In this document: piece after piece, positions 1 through 9,887 of the stretch
How the letters are laid out: every line of letters starts with the position of its first letter
How positions within the stretch are numbered: position 1 is the first letter of the stretch
NCBI GenBank assembly: GCA_014905825.1
Contig: JACGCN010000013.1
Span: forward strand, 1,364,001 to 1,428,000
DNA: 64,000 bases
Direction: 5' to 3'
Origin: Lyophyllum atratum
Taxonomy: Eukaryota; Basidiomycota; Agaricomycetes; Agaricales; Lyophyllaceae
Notes under the pieces: model-generated
The model's database searches: none
Told to the model about the DNA's origin: nothing
Seen by the model: the letters and a program-made list of their open reading frames with translations, nothing else
Position numbers and translations under genes: made by a program

Positions 1-2055
1 TATCATAAAGGTGCTTACCTTGGCGAAGATAGCCTTGAGAGCAGCGGTATCATCCGTGTGTCCGTCTCCCCTCGCACCGTTATCCCTGACGCTAACGAAC
101 TGGCTGACAGCATACGCCGCATACTGCGGATGAGTCTTTCCGAAGATCTTGCCAGAGCTATCCAGGAGCGACGCCGGCTTAAAGGGGTTGGAGATATCGC
201 CCTGAACGAAAGTAGCCGCGGAGTTCGTGCCTTTGAAGACGTTGCCTTGGCCCCAAGAAGCGATGGTCTTGGTGCCGCCAGCAAGGACGGTGGCACCACC
301 GACGACGCCGACGGCGGTCTGGACGTTGTTGAGCTTGGCGTTGTTGAGGACGAGGGAACCGGCGAGTGCGCCGTTGCTAGGTACGGAGCTGCGGACGAAG
401 ATGGGGGTGTTGTTGACGACTGCATCGATGATCGCCTCGGCACCAACGGTCTGAGTATCGAGTTAGCAATTTATTTCACTAGTATACACAAGTTCCTCAC
501 CTGCGTACTCTCGGTGAGACCGCCAGTAAGAAGGTCGAAGCCGACCTAGGAATACGATGAGAATGATGCGAAGGAAAAGTGTCAACGGCATTTGCTAACC
601 TGGCAGTCGTTGATGGTAATACCCTGGAAAGTCCAGCCTTTGACAGTCATTGAGTAAACGTTGTAATACAAAAGGGATCAACACACCCCAGTTCCAGTGA
701 CTGTAGACGGCGGTTTGGGCGTTGTTGACAGTTACATTACGAACTGTGAACCTAGAGCAATGTTAACCCAAGGGCATACTTTGAATATCTTGCTGCGCTC
801 ACTGTTGGCTTCCGACCCACATACCATACTTGCCTATTGCCCAGTGAGTTTCGCCGAAAGTTTGATCCAATCGCAAAGAATCTCACCTCCATTGAAGACA
901 AGGTCGCCCATGAAACCTCCGCTGCCATTTTCCATCCAGATACCTAAATTCCGCATCAGCAAAACGCACTCTACCCCGACAGAATCGGAGACTTACCCTG
1001 GTGAGCAGTGTTGGCAGCGGTAGACATTTGGAAGACGATGTTCATCAACGACGTGGCTTGCGAGACTTGCCAATGAATACCAGTGCCTTGGTTATTATCG
1101 GCCGCGACCCTAGAATTAAGGCTTAAGCAACACAGCAAGAAGACGGAAAGGATCTACTCACCGTCGAACATCGATCACAAAGTTCCTAATCGATCGAAGG
1201 CTAGTGTTTGGGATAGGTAAGGCTGTAGACGGCAGCGTTGCGCATAACAAGGCGCTCACAAGTTGTTCTGGTTTACATAGTATTGGGCACCGCCGCCACC
1301 TGGAATGTAGGGGTCGGCATCTAGGGATCGGCGGGTAAGTTTTTATTGTACATTCAGTCAGCAAGCTGGGATGGGGCTTACCAATGACAGCCATTCCAGC
1401 GAAGCTGCTCGCGGCAAGAAGCGTAGGAGGGACTCTGGCGTCCCCGATGAGTTGGGTGAGATACAGAGCAACAATAGGCCGGGACACGAGGTAAGTTCTA
1501 CCACGACCCATATTAGTGGAAAACAGGCAAGCAGAGGGAGTGAACGGCTACCCTGAGGGAAAGAAGACAACAGCGGGGGTAAGGCTACGAGATGTGTGAA
1601 AATTGATAATGGTAAGCTCGTATGGCTAGCGATACGTACGTGGTCGACTCGCAGCCTCCTCCTCCACATCGGGTCCCCGAAGAGATAGCATTGCTGGAGA
1701 ATAGCTTATCAGCATCGAAGAATGACGTTTAGACAAAAGGTCTACTTGATGGCATCGGTATCGTCGGTGACACCATCACCTCTAGCACCGAAGTCCTAGC
1801 AAAATCAGGATCAGCAAGGCCTTCTCCTAAATGCAAGAATTTATATACCTTAACGTTTCTGAACACCTGGTAGCCGGCTGGGTTGGAGTGGTATGCCGAT
1901 ATACCTTGATGCCTGATAGACTGCATCCAGAACGGGTCTCCAGGAGCAGCAGTCCCAGCACCCAGAGGTGCCGAGCACGACGTCCCGAGGCCAGAGACAA
2001 GGCTGGTTAGACCAAGCACCATGGTCGCGATGACCACAGGTAAACGGGGAAGCAT
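1..2055 (-). CDS. GH55 exo-beta-1,3-glucanase, 3' end cut by window
   Basis: Secreted family GH55 glucan 1,3-beta-glucosidase, which acts on beta-1,3-glucan of fungal walls or plant callose. The start at 2055 gives a hydrophobic signal peptide (MLPRLPVVIATMVLGL). The mature part begins LGTSCSAPLGAGTAAPGDPF, then reads FRNVK, an intron, and DFGARGDGVTDDTDAI, the hallmark of the first pectate-lyase-3 beta-helix. Further exons on the minus strand give NAISSGTRCGGGGCESTT, TYLVSRPIVALYLTQLIGDA and DADPYIPGGGGAQYYVNQN. Near the left edge the hallmark recurs as DNGARGDGHTDDTAALKAIF, the start of the second beta-helix, so the gene continues outside the window. GH55 proteins are usually about 750-800 residues, so roughly half is missing here. 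At least six short introns are needed. Family call is firm; exon limits are approximate. Confidence 0.92.
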
Positions 2056-3938
2056 CTCGAGAGAAGACCAGGGGGTGAATTAGCAGACGAGTGGATGCTG
2101 CAGTCCAACGTCGCATGCTGAGTTGTCTTTATAGGACCCAGAAGAAGACGAGAAAGAAGTACATTTCTCGGCCGACCCGTCGCAATACACTCAACCATGC
2201 AGTCACAATGCTCGTATACACATGCTCCGGCGAGCTCTGTTTTCCGCGTGACGGACGGGGCCAAGATCTACGCGAGCATCGAGTAGGAAACTGTCCCACA
2301 TGTCGAGATAAGGCAGGAGGTGGAATGGTTTCAATCAGCTGTTGTTCGTGCTTTGCCAAAGGAAACGACATGACTGCTTCGTGTTGGCATGCATCACCTC
2401 GTCTGTTTTTGGTCTACGTGGCTGATCCTGATAACCTCGTGAACGTAGCGCCTGCTCCGTGCTGGCGATTAGCTAGCAGCGCGGGCGTTTTTTGTAGACT
2501 TGTCATGGGGCTTCGCGAATGGTCACAGTGGGACTCGTTGAGGAGGAAATGAAATCACGTGGCTGAGGAGGAGACACATGGGACCCATCACTGATTGGGA
2601 CGACCCCGGCGCTCGTACGGCTGGTTGCATATGTATGGAATATGGGAAGCTTCTCCGATCAGATTCGCCGAGAGTACGCGGGTCCTCGGTGAGGGATTTA
2701 CCTTTCTCGCTTCTGATAGGCTTGGAACTGAAAGAGGCGTTGGTCATCCTTGGGCGGTACGCACGAGCAGTTACTTACGGGTGTACTTTATCAACGGATA
2801 ATACCGCAACATTCTCAGTCACTTTCGAACACCTCCAGAGAAACCATGCGGCGAATTATTACCAGAAAACCTTCCGTCCGTGGCCAAGACGCTTCGTAAC
2901 AAGCATAGACGTTAAATCCGTGCCCTCGACCGCTAATTTCATATTTACCGGTCAGCGCGAGAGTCTCCACTGTGCAAGCAAGACTCGTGACGGTCGCATA
3001 GGGTCCTGTTCCTTCGCTAATAACGGCAACACACAGGAGTCGCGTTGATCGGGGCAAAGATCAGCTCCAAGCCTTCCATAACGAGCCCGATGTCGATGAT
3101 TGTCGCACGATCGTGTGGATGGGGAACACGGAGGCAAGAATGGAACGCATCGCGCCAGATAAGTACCAGCTGCCGCAGACCATCACTTGACTGGTCCTAA
3201 ATCGTAAAAATCCGAGGAACTGAATAACAAAATGGAATAAGGAACATCCTTGTAATCTTTGAGCTACTTTACCAGAAAAGACTCGTCGGAATAAAAGCCG
3301 CCACCTCCTGTCTCTGTTCATCCACCGCCTGACAATAGACCACATGAATACTTGAGGCTGCATCGATTGTTGAATATGCCGTAGGGCATAGAAACGGAAG
3401 GTAACGCGTATTTCGGACTCGCTATCATCCTTGAGTGAGAATCGAAATATTACTGGCGTTCCTCTGGCGACAATGGTGAACCTGGGTATAGAAGCGGAAA
3501 GTAAAGCCCATTTCGGACCGCTTCTCAAGTGAGAATCGAAACAACTGGCGTTCCTTTAGCGACAATGGCGAGCCTGGTGGTGGAAGAAGGCTGGCAGGGA
3601 CATGTGAAAATGGGGAAGAGCCATCTTTTTTTCTGCTGTCAGAAAGACGAGGAACGCGTTTGTACGTTGCAGGAGTTCGGCTCGCGATGTGGATCCACGT
3701 AGACCAGTGGATGATACATGAATGCATGAAGGTCACAGGGGTTCATTCTAGCCCAGCAGCTTGAAGCAGATGAGAGCTCACGGGGGTCCAAAGTTGAGAG
3801 CGCAAAGCGTGCCCTTTGTTGCGGTTATTTTTATTCAAGGTCGTTGCCCAACAATAGATGATAGCCGATTGTCTTCCCTTGGTCTTCCCACATTCAGCTA
3901 TCCGAACCAAATTTGAGAAAACCAGGTGCAAGAAACAC
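2056..3938. other. intergenic, no gene recognised
   Basis: Nothing in any frame resembles a known protein and the longest open frames look random. It separates two minus-strand genes, so it should hold the GH55 promoter near 2060-2500. A diverged direct duplication lies at 3385-3579. Confidence 0.6.
3385..3579 (+). repeat. diverged tandem duplication, about 100 bp x 2
   Basis: Two adjacent copies start at 3385 and 3486. Shared blocks, in order, are atagaa-cggaa-gtaa, catttcgga or tatttcgga, agtgagaatcgaaa, actggcgttcct, agcgacaatgg or ggcgacaatgg, and agcctgg or aacctggg. The copies differ by scattered substitutions and small indels, so the duplication is not recent. Confidence 0.6.
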
Positions 3939-5564
3939 TTAGAAAAACATCGTCTGCCCAATATCACATACCCCAAACGCGCCATCCTCGATGCCTATCT
4001 TCTTGCACTCCTCGGCCAACTTTTTCGGGGGTTCACGATGTCTTCTGTAGTCAGTACCCAGGTACTGTACCGAAGTCAATTCACGTTAGCCACTAAATGA
4101 ACCAACATCAGGTCCAACACGTACCCCCAGTGCATCCCCAGTGCCCTCTTCGCCCGGATATCCTTGAATAGCCTCACGCTATCCTGCGGTGCGCAATGGA
4201 TCGGGGACATGAACTGACGCGGCATGTACGCCCTTGATTCCAGAAAAGATAAGTCCAGTGTCTACACCTCACGTCCCAGATACTACACTCACCCAATAGG
4301 AATCGTAGCAAAATCGAACCCTCCGAACCTTTCCCCGATCTCCTTGAACGCAGGACACACCGGCACATCATCCTCATCCTGCCCATCTAGAACCGCACGA
4401 TAACCCGTGTCCCCACCAAAGAACACCTTGACCCCTGTTGTAGTATTGCTAGCCGCATTCGCAGAATCGCTGTGTGGCGTACTCAGCGTAGGGTGCACCT
4501 CCTCGACGACCCAGCTGGCCCAGAGGGTCTTAAAGCGATCAAAGAGCGATCTGCCGGTGAAGTGCTGCGCGGGGGTGCATGTGATGTCGACGGTAACTTT
4601 ATGTGCGGCTTCGTCTTTGTCATCGGAAGGCGCGCAGACCTCGATGCGTTTGGACTCCCACCAGTCCATGATGTGCAGGTGGGTGTCGGGAATGTCGAAA
4701 GACTTGAAGTAGCCGCCGTTGCCCAGGGGTGCAAAAAAATGTGGCTTGCGGCAGCGCTGTGAGAGGATCCGGATGGTATGGGTATCGAGACTACAAGCCA
4801 CGGTAAATATATATTCCAACAGGCTGTCAGAGATGTACACACTGGTCGTAATTATTATGCTAAAAAGTCGGACGTCAGTATATATCTCAGCACTACCTCA
4901 GAGCAAAAACTGACAGAAATGACAACAGCGTCTACCTCCGGTATCTCCTCGATCGCGCACGGGGGAGCTATAAGCCCAATCATCCATGATCCAAGCACCC
5001 ACCACAGCATCGAAGTAGCTTGAAAGACTCACGCGTAAACCTCTTCGGACCAACCCACTGGCTCGGCGAGCACCTATCACTAAACACGGGATCAAAGAGT
5101 ATCCTCGCCCCCCTCTCGCCCTCGCCCGCGCGCGATGGCATCTCCACCAGAAAGCACGCATGCCCCAACCATGTGGCCTTAATCTTATCCCCCGCGTCCA
5201 CCGACTCCTCGCCATTTCCGTGGACCGCGCCCCAGGTGGGCTTCGAGGCGGCTCGTCTCTTTCGTCACCGAGGGGGACTTTCGTAGTTGCGAGATCAATT
5301 ATATCACCGGACAGTGCGGTATCGTCAGCGATGGGGTAGATAGAGCTAGGAGGAGAGACCGACGTTTATAGCATCCTTGATGCCGTTACTCCTCCAACTA
5401 GGCCAGGGATTGTGGAACCCAGAGCACTTCGAGTCGTCCCAGTGCTCGGGCTTCGCGGCCACAGCCTCCGATTTCTCAGTTCCACTGCTGAGTTTGCTCG
5501 CCTTGCGGTCAATAGCGGTAACGGAAATACTAGCGGCGGCGGCGGCAGGGAACTCAGAAGCCAT
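3939..5564 (-). CDS. NAPE-PLD-like metallo-beta-lactamase-fold phospholipase
   Basis: Resembles N-acyl-phosphatidylethanolamine phospholipase D (yeast Fmp30 type), which releases N-acylethanolamines from membrane phospholipid. The start at 5564 opens an exon with [10 protein letters not shown], typical of the family N-terminus. Later exons read [47 protein letters not shown], then HNNYDHLDTHTI across an intron, [24 protein letters not shown] and [20 protein letters not shown]. The last exon ends [20 protein letters not shown], with the stop at 3939. The metal-binding motif HxHxDH is expected as HNHYDH but reads HNNYDH here, so the second ligand His is Asn. The exon joining [12 protein letters not shown] to [10 protein letters not shown] is not fully resolved. 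Family assignment is confident; activity of this copy is doubtful. Confidence 0.85.
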
Positions 5565-6292
5565 AGTAGATGGTCAAGCGTTGGTCGACTGTTGAGGACT
5601 GTCCCAGCCATGAGAAGCAACTTGTACATGTACCTCTCAATCAACACGTCAACGTCCGGCATTGCGGTACCTGAGTATACGCCGGAACTCACATCCATAA
5701 CGGCTTGTAGAAGCACGATTTCTGCGGCAGCGCAAAGCAACTCTGAGTTGAAGAAGGGCTGAATCTGCATATTGTCTCTTTCCCATCGCACGACGCTAAG
5801 CCTGAACAAAGACAACACGACCTAGCTTGAAAATGGCTGAACGTGAGAGATGAGAACTCCTGTCGCTCAAAAGAGACGCTTCCTTGGCAGGAGTGGCGCG
5901 AGAACGGCGATGGCGCCCAAGCTGTCCTTTTTTGGGAAGTCCGGCATCCTTCGAAATCCCGATACGGTCACGGACTCGGAAAGCTCGGCAAATCCCATCC
6001 TCTCTTCCAGGTTCCGTCACCTGAATTGTTGGCTGCTCAACTATGGCCTTGCGAGCCTGCGAGCGAGGCCAAAAAGTTGAGCGTGGGCTTTGTAAGCGCC
6101 ATGTGGAAATGACAACTCAACGTGCTTCGTCTTCCGCAACCTGTCAGGTCCGTGCGCGCGTTCATAGAACAGCGGGAGAAGACGAAGTGCGCCCTTCACT
6201 TCTTTCATTTCCCCACCTCATTCCTGCAGCCGTTGTCTGCCAATTTTTTCATTCACCACGCAGATCTTACTCGATTCCCTCAAAATCTCGTC
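5565..6292. other. gap between NAPE-PLD-like gene and retroelement
   Basis: No recognisable protein. It holds the presumed promoter of the minus-strand phospholipase gene and the 5' untranslated or terminal part of the retroelement. I compared it by eye with the sequence after 11250 and saw no long direct or inverted repeat, so the element's 5' boundary is not located. Confidence 0.5.
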
Positions 6293-7621
6293 ATGGTCGG
6301 CACTGCACCTCCCCCTCCAGCTACAAACAAAGATGCTTCCACGATAACCAGTGGATCGACCTCGACACCCAACCCTGCGTCCTCTTCCTCTTCTGCCAGT
6401 GCCTCGACTCACACTGGTTCGCGCTTTCCTTCTGATTCACAGATCTTGGCAGAGAATGTGCTTCGCACCGGTCGAAATCTTGCACTCCAAGCCCGCCGCG
6501 ACGCTGGGGAAGCCGCGGTTCCTGCCGACGAACCTCTACATCAGTTACATACTCGTAATATTACCCCTCCCCCTCCCCCTATTACTCCCCCTCCTAGCAG
6601 TAATACACTTATACAATTTGCATCAGCCTTTTCTCAACTGTCACCTAATACCCAGATTAAAGCCATGTCACTTATCAATAATACCTCCTCCTCCCTCCCA
6701 TCCGTTGCTAAAGTTTTATTCTCAGCTTCCGACGAACGTCCCTCATCATCCAAGACTGGTTCCGGCTACGGTATTCATCCATTCATACTAGAACTCGCTA
6801 GAAACAAGATTCCCATCCCACTTACATTATTTACCTCGGCCTCGACTAACCGCCTGCATCGCGAAGCCACATCCATTAAACAGATTTCCGCCTACAGTGC
6901 CAACGGCACTAAAACCCACGTCATGGACGTGTCACAATTTCCGGACCAGAATCTTATGGACATAGCAGACTGGCACGAGGCGTGGTCCCGTTACAAGACG
7001 TTTCACACCAAACATAGCGACGCCGCCGTTTCGGCCAGGTGGCACGCACACTACGACTTCCTGGCTGGACAGGACAACTTCCGAGCCAACTTCGCAGCGA
7101 TTCTCAAGTTCGACATCGAGGAACGAGTCAATTACACGCTCGACCCTTGCGTGTTCAACGAGGAGGTTCAGCGCCTTCGGTTCCAAGCCAAGAAACTCGA
7201 AGTGGTACAGTCGGCCATGGACGACTTCTCGGCCCACCGTACCCCCTCCTCCTCCTCCAAATCCCGGTATGAACCGTACGACCGCGACAATCGCAAATCC
7301 CAGTCCATCTCCACCGACACCAAACAGTCCTTTCGTGACGGCAAATCCAACTCCACCCCCTCCGTCCCTCTCTGTCTCTGCTGCCGTCGTTCCGGCCACA
7401 AGTTCAGTGACTGCAGCGAAGACTCGACGCCGGCGGGCCTTCCGACGTTCTCGAAATACCAGAACAAGCAGCTCACCGTCCGCGTCACCGCCGTCATCCT
7501 CTGCATCACCTTCAACCTCAATTCTCCCAAGCGCCCCTGCAAGCACACCCACCCCGAGCAACATCTTTGTTCATGGTGCGGGTCCGCCGATCACGGCGCC
7601 TGCGCTAGGAAGTGTCTCTGA
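6293..7621 (+). CDS. Gag-like protein with two zinc knuckles
   Basis: Nucleocapsid-type protein of the YR retrotransposon, expected to package element RNA. The ATG at 6293 gives about 442 residues. The N-terminal 130 residues are low-complexity Pro/Ser/Thr. The middle is helical and Gag-like, with segments such as FASAFSQLSPNTQIKAMSL, FILELARNKIPIPLTLFT and WHEAWSRYKTFHTKHSDAA. Near the end is a CX2CX4HX4C knuckle (CLCCRRSGHKFSDC), and a second follows at the C-terminus (CSWCGSADHGACARKC). The frame ends at 7621 while the pol frame, shifted by +1, is already open, so pol may be reached by frameshifting or reinitiation. An upstream in-frame extension to 6122 exists but adds no family-like sequence. 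Confidence 0.75.
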   Translation: MVGTAPPPPATNKDASTITSGSTSTPNPASSSSSASASTHTGSRFPSDSQILAENVLRTGRNLALQARRDAGEAAVPADEPLHQLHTRNITPPPPPITPPPSSNTLIQFASAFSQLSPNTQIKAMSLINNTSSSLPSVAKVLFSASDERPSSSKTGSGYGIHPFILELARNKIPIPLTLFTSASTNRLHREATSIKQISAYSANGTKTHVMDVSQFPDQNLMDIADWHEAWSRYKTFHTKHSDAAVSARWHAHYDFLAGQDNFRANFAAILKFDIEERVNYTLDPCVFNEEVQRLRFQAKKLEVVQSAMDDFSAHRTPSSSSKSRYEPYDRDNRKSQSISTDTKQSFRDGKSNSTPSVPLCLCCRRSGHKFSDCSEDSTPAGLPTFSKYQNKQLTVRVTAVILCITFNLNSPKRPCKHTHPEQHLCSWCGSADHGACARKCL

Positions 7622-9477
7622 GGTGTCGATGACGCCTCAACCCATCTTGGAATCGCCTCTCGCACTGACTCCGTTTTATAGAGACTGGCGATCTCTCCCT
7701 CTTGACACTGCCTCTCCCGTGCCCCATGTGTACTTCGACAATCTCCAGATAGCAGAACCATCGCCATACGGCAACGATCGTGACTTCGCTAAGATCCAGA
7801 CGCCCTACTCCGCTGCACAGTTTCACATCTTTCTCGAACGCGCCCAACTGCTCCATCGCTACCCCGAACTTCCTTTCAAGCTGATGCATGGCTTTCCCAT
7901 CGGCAAGCTCGCTCCTCTCACACACACGTATACGCCGGCCAATCTTCCTGGTGCCATCCTTCATGCCGACATCATACGTCTCTACATCGTCGACGAAATC
8001 CGCCTCGGGCGCTTCTCAGGCCCATTCACTCGTCAAGAGCTTGAGAAGAAGATCGGGGTCTTCCGCTCATCACCACTCCAAGTCGCTACGAAAGACGGCG
8101 CTCCCGGCGAACCCATCAAGCATCGGGTGTGCCGACATCTCTCCTTCAAGGGCACGGCTCTTACCTCCATCAACGACGAGATCGATTCTGAGGAATACCC
8201 TACCCGCTGGGGAAAAGCAACTGACGTTGCTGAAATCGTACGTCACTCTTATCCTCCACACACTCTTTGCTCGCTCGCTCCCCCTCTTTGAGCATCTCTC
8301 TTACGCATATGCCATCTCACATCTCTACTCTCACATCCCCATCTCTCGTCCTCCCCCTCCATCTTCACCTCCACTCATTCGCTCCTCCCCTCCGCGCTCT
8401 TACCACAGCCCTTTGCGGCGGCTCACTTATCTTCATGTGTTCGCGGTGATACGATCCGCGGCTACTATGTATTTCTCAATATTATATCCATTCTCTTCTC
8501 TACTATCACAACAGAAGTTATTTGCGAGATGTAGGCCCATACCTGCAACTCGTTCGAAGGACACTGTTGTTGAGACTAGGGACCATGGACACACGTCCAT
8601 TAATTCTTCTTATAATCTTATAATCCTCATCATCACAAACTTGTGAACACGCATCTCACCACAATCTTTCCCCCAGGTCACCGCGGCCCCTACTGGTGCG
8701 CAGGCGGCTACTCTCGACGTGGAAGGTGCCTATCGCACTATACCCGTCAAACCCGATCACAAACGCTACCTCGTGGTCTTCTTCGAGGGCCTTTTCTACA
8801 TGGAACATGATGTTCCATTCGGTCTCGCGTCCGCCTCTGGGCTCCAAGGCGAGGTCGCCGATGCGACCATTGACATCTGGCATCATCATAAGGTCTCTCC
8901 AGCAGTCAAGTGGGTCGATGACTTCACCGTCTTCCGCTTTCCCAAGACTGACGGTTCGTTTCGCGGCATCAGTGATGGTGTCGAGCATACGTACTATTAC
9001 GACCTCACGTCCATCAAGCAAGTGATAGCCCCACTGGGTATCCCTTGGCACAGGAACAAGGGTCAGGAGTTCGCGGATACCTTTACATACGTCGGATTCC
9101 TGTGGGATCTTTCTAGCAAAACTGTTGCCCTCCCCCAACTCAAACGCGAAAAATATCTACGTAAACTCTCCGTCTTCGTCTCAACATGCGAGCACTCCCA
9201 GATACGAAAACTCGATGCCGAGAAGATCATCGGCACCCTCTCACACATCACCTTCGTCTATACACACGGACGCTCGTACATGTCGAACCTCTACAAATGG
9301 CTCACCACGTTCCCTAACGACTTCGTTCCCCGCTACATCTCCCACTCGGCCCTCACAGACCTCCGGTGGTGGTTCAATCTCCTTCTACAGGACCTCGCAC
9401 CACGCTCTCTATCTCCATGTGCGCCCCCACACGCGACTATGACATCTGGGTCGACGCGTCCACCGAATGGGGCATAG
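7269..9477 (+). CDS. Reverse transcriptase of YR retrotransposon (split by intron)
   Basis: RNA-dependent DNA polymerase of the element. The frame opens at or before ATG 7269; its conserved part starts near LTPFYRDWRSLPLD and runs through GFPIGKLAPLT and HRVCRHLSFKG to DVAEI at 8237. A GT-AG intron, 8238-8676 (439 nt), separates this from VTAAPTGAQAATLDVEGAYR. Motif A is LDVEGAYRTIPV, motif B PFGLASASGLQGE, and the catalytic box is WVDDF, with Trp where most retroelements have Tyr. The thumb region continues with YVGFLWDLSSKTVALP. The frame ends in noise at 9477, while RNase H continues in the -1 frame from about 9417. Splicing is inferred from sequence only. Confidence 0.8.
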
Positions 9478-9887
9478 GCTTACTCTTTGGCGGGCAATGG
9501 GACGCATGGAGCTTAGTCGAGGGATGGAAAGGCCCTAGCAGAGATATAGGCTGGCTGGAAGGAGTCGCAGTAGAGCTCGCCCTCATAGCCACGAAGGCGA
9601 TGGGCATTCGCAATGCGGATATTCTCATCCGGAGCGACAACGAAGGAGTCATCGGCGCCTTCTCCAAGGGCAGGTGCTCCAACTTCATGACAAACCTCTC
9701 AATACGTCGTTCCGATGAACTTCGCGCGATGACCGGCATCTCGCTCACCCTCATTTATGTAAATACACTCATCAATCTCGCAGACCCCATCTCTCGTGGA
9801 ATCCTTCCCCCTCCCTCCTCTAGGTTTCCCTTCCCCATCCCGATCCCCGCTCCTCTGCTCCCATACATCACCCATGCCTCCCTCTGA
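9417..9887 (+). CDS. RNase H domain of YR retrotransposon
   Basis: Degrades the RNA strand of RNA/DNA hybrids during reverse transcription. The sequence begins DYDIWVDASTEWGIGLLFGG. The four acidic catalytic residues are visible: D in WVDAST, E in WLEGVAVELAL, D in IRSDNEG and D in ADPISRG. It lies in the -1 frame relative to the reverse transcriptase, joining at a run of C near 9425-9432. The equivalent position in a working element should be continuous, so this is either a frameshift mutation or a recoding site. The stop at 9885-9887 overlaps the recombinase start by 14 nt. Similar in sequence to the stand-alone RNase H gene at 44904-46400. Confidence 0.8.
   Translation: MCAPTRDYDIWVDASTEWGIGLLFGGQWDAWSLVEGWKGPSRDIGWLEGVAVELALIATKAMGIRNADILIRSDNEGVIGAFSKGRCSNFMTNLSIRRSDELRAMTGISLTLIYVNTLINLADPISRGILPPPSSRFPFPIPIPAPLLPYITHASL

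Noticed and set aside
2091..2552. 153-residue plus-strand frame upstream of the GH55 gene
   Set aside because: No domain-like pattern, no intron-exon logic and no recognisable family; probably random.
6932..7564. 210-residue minus-strand frame opposite the gag gene
   Set aside because: Gly/Val-rich shadow of the gag coding region, which carries zinc knuckles on the plus strand.
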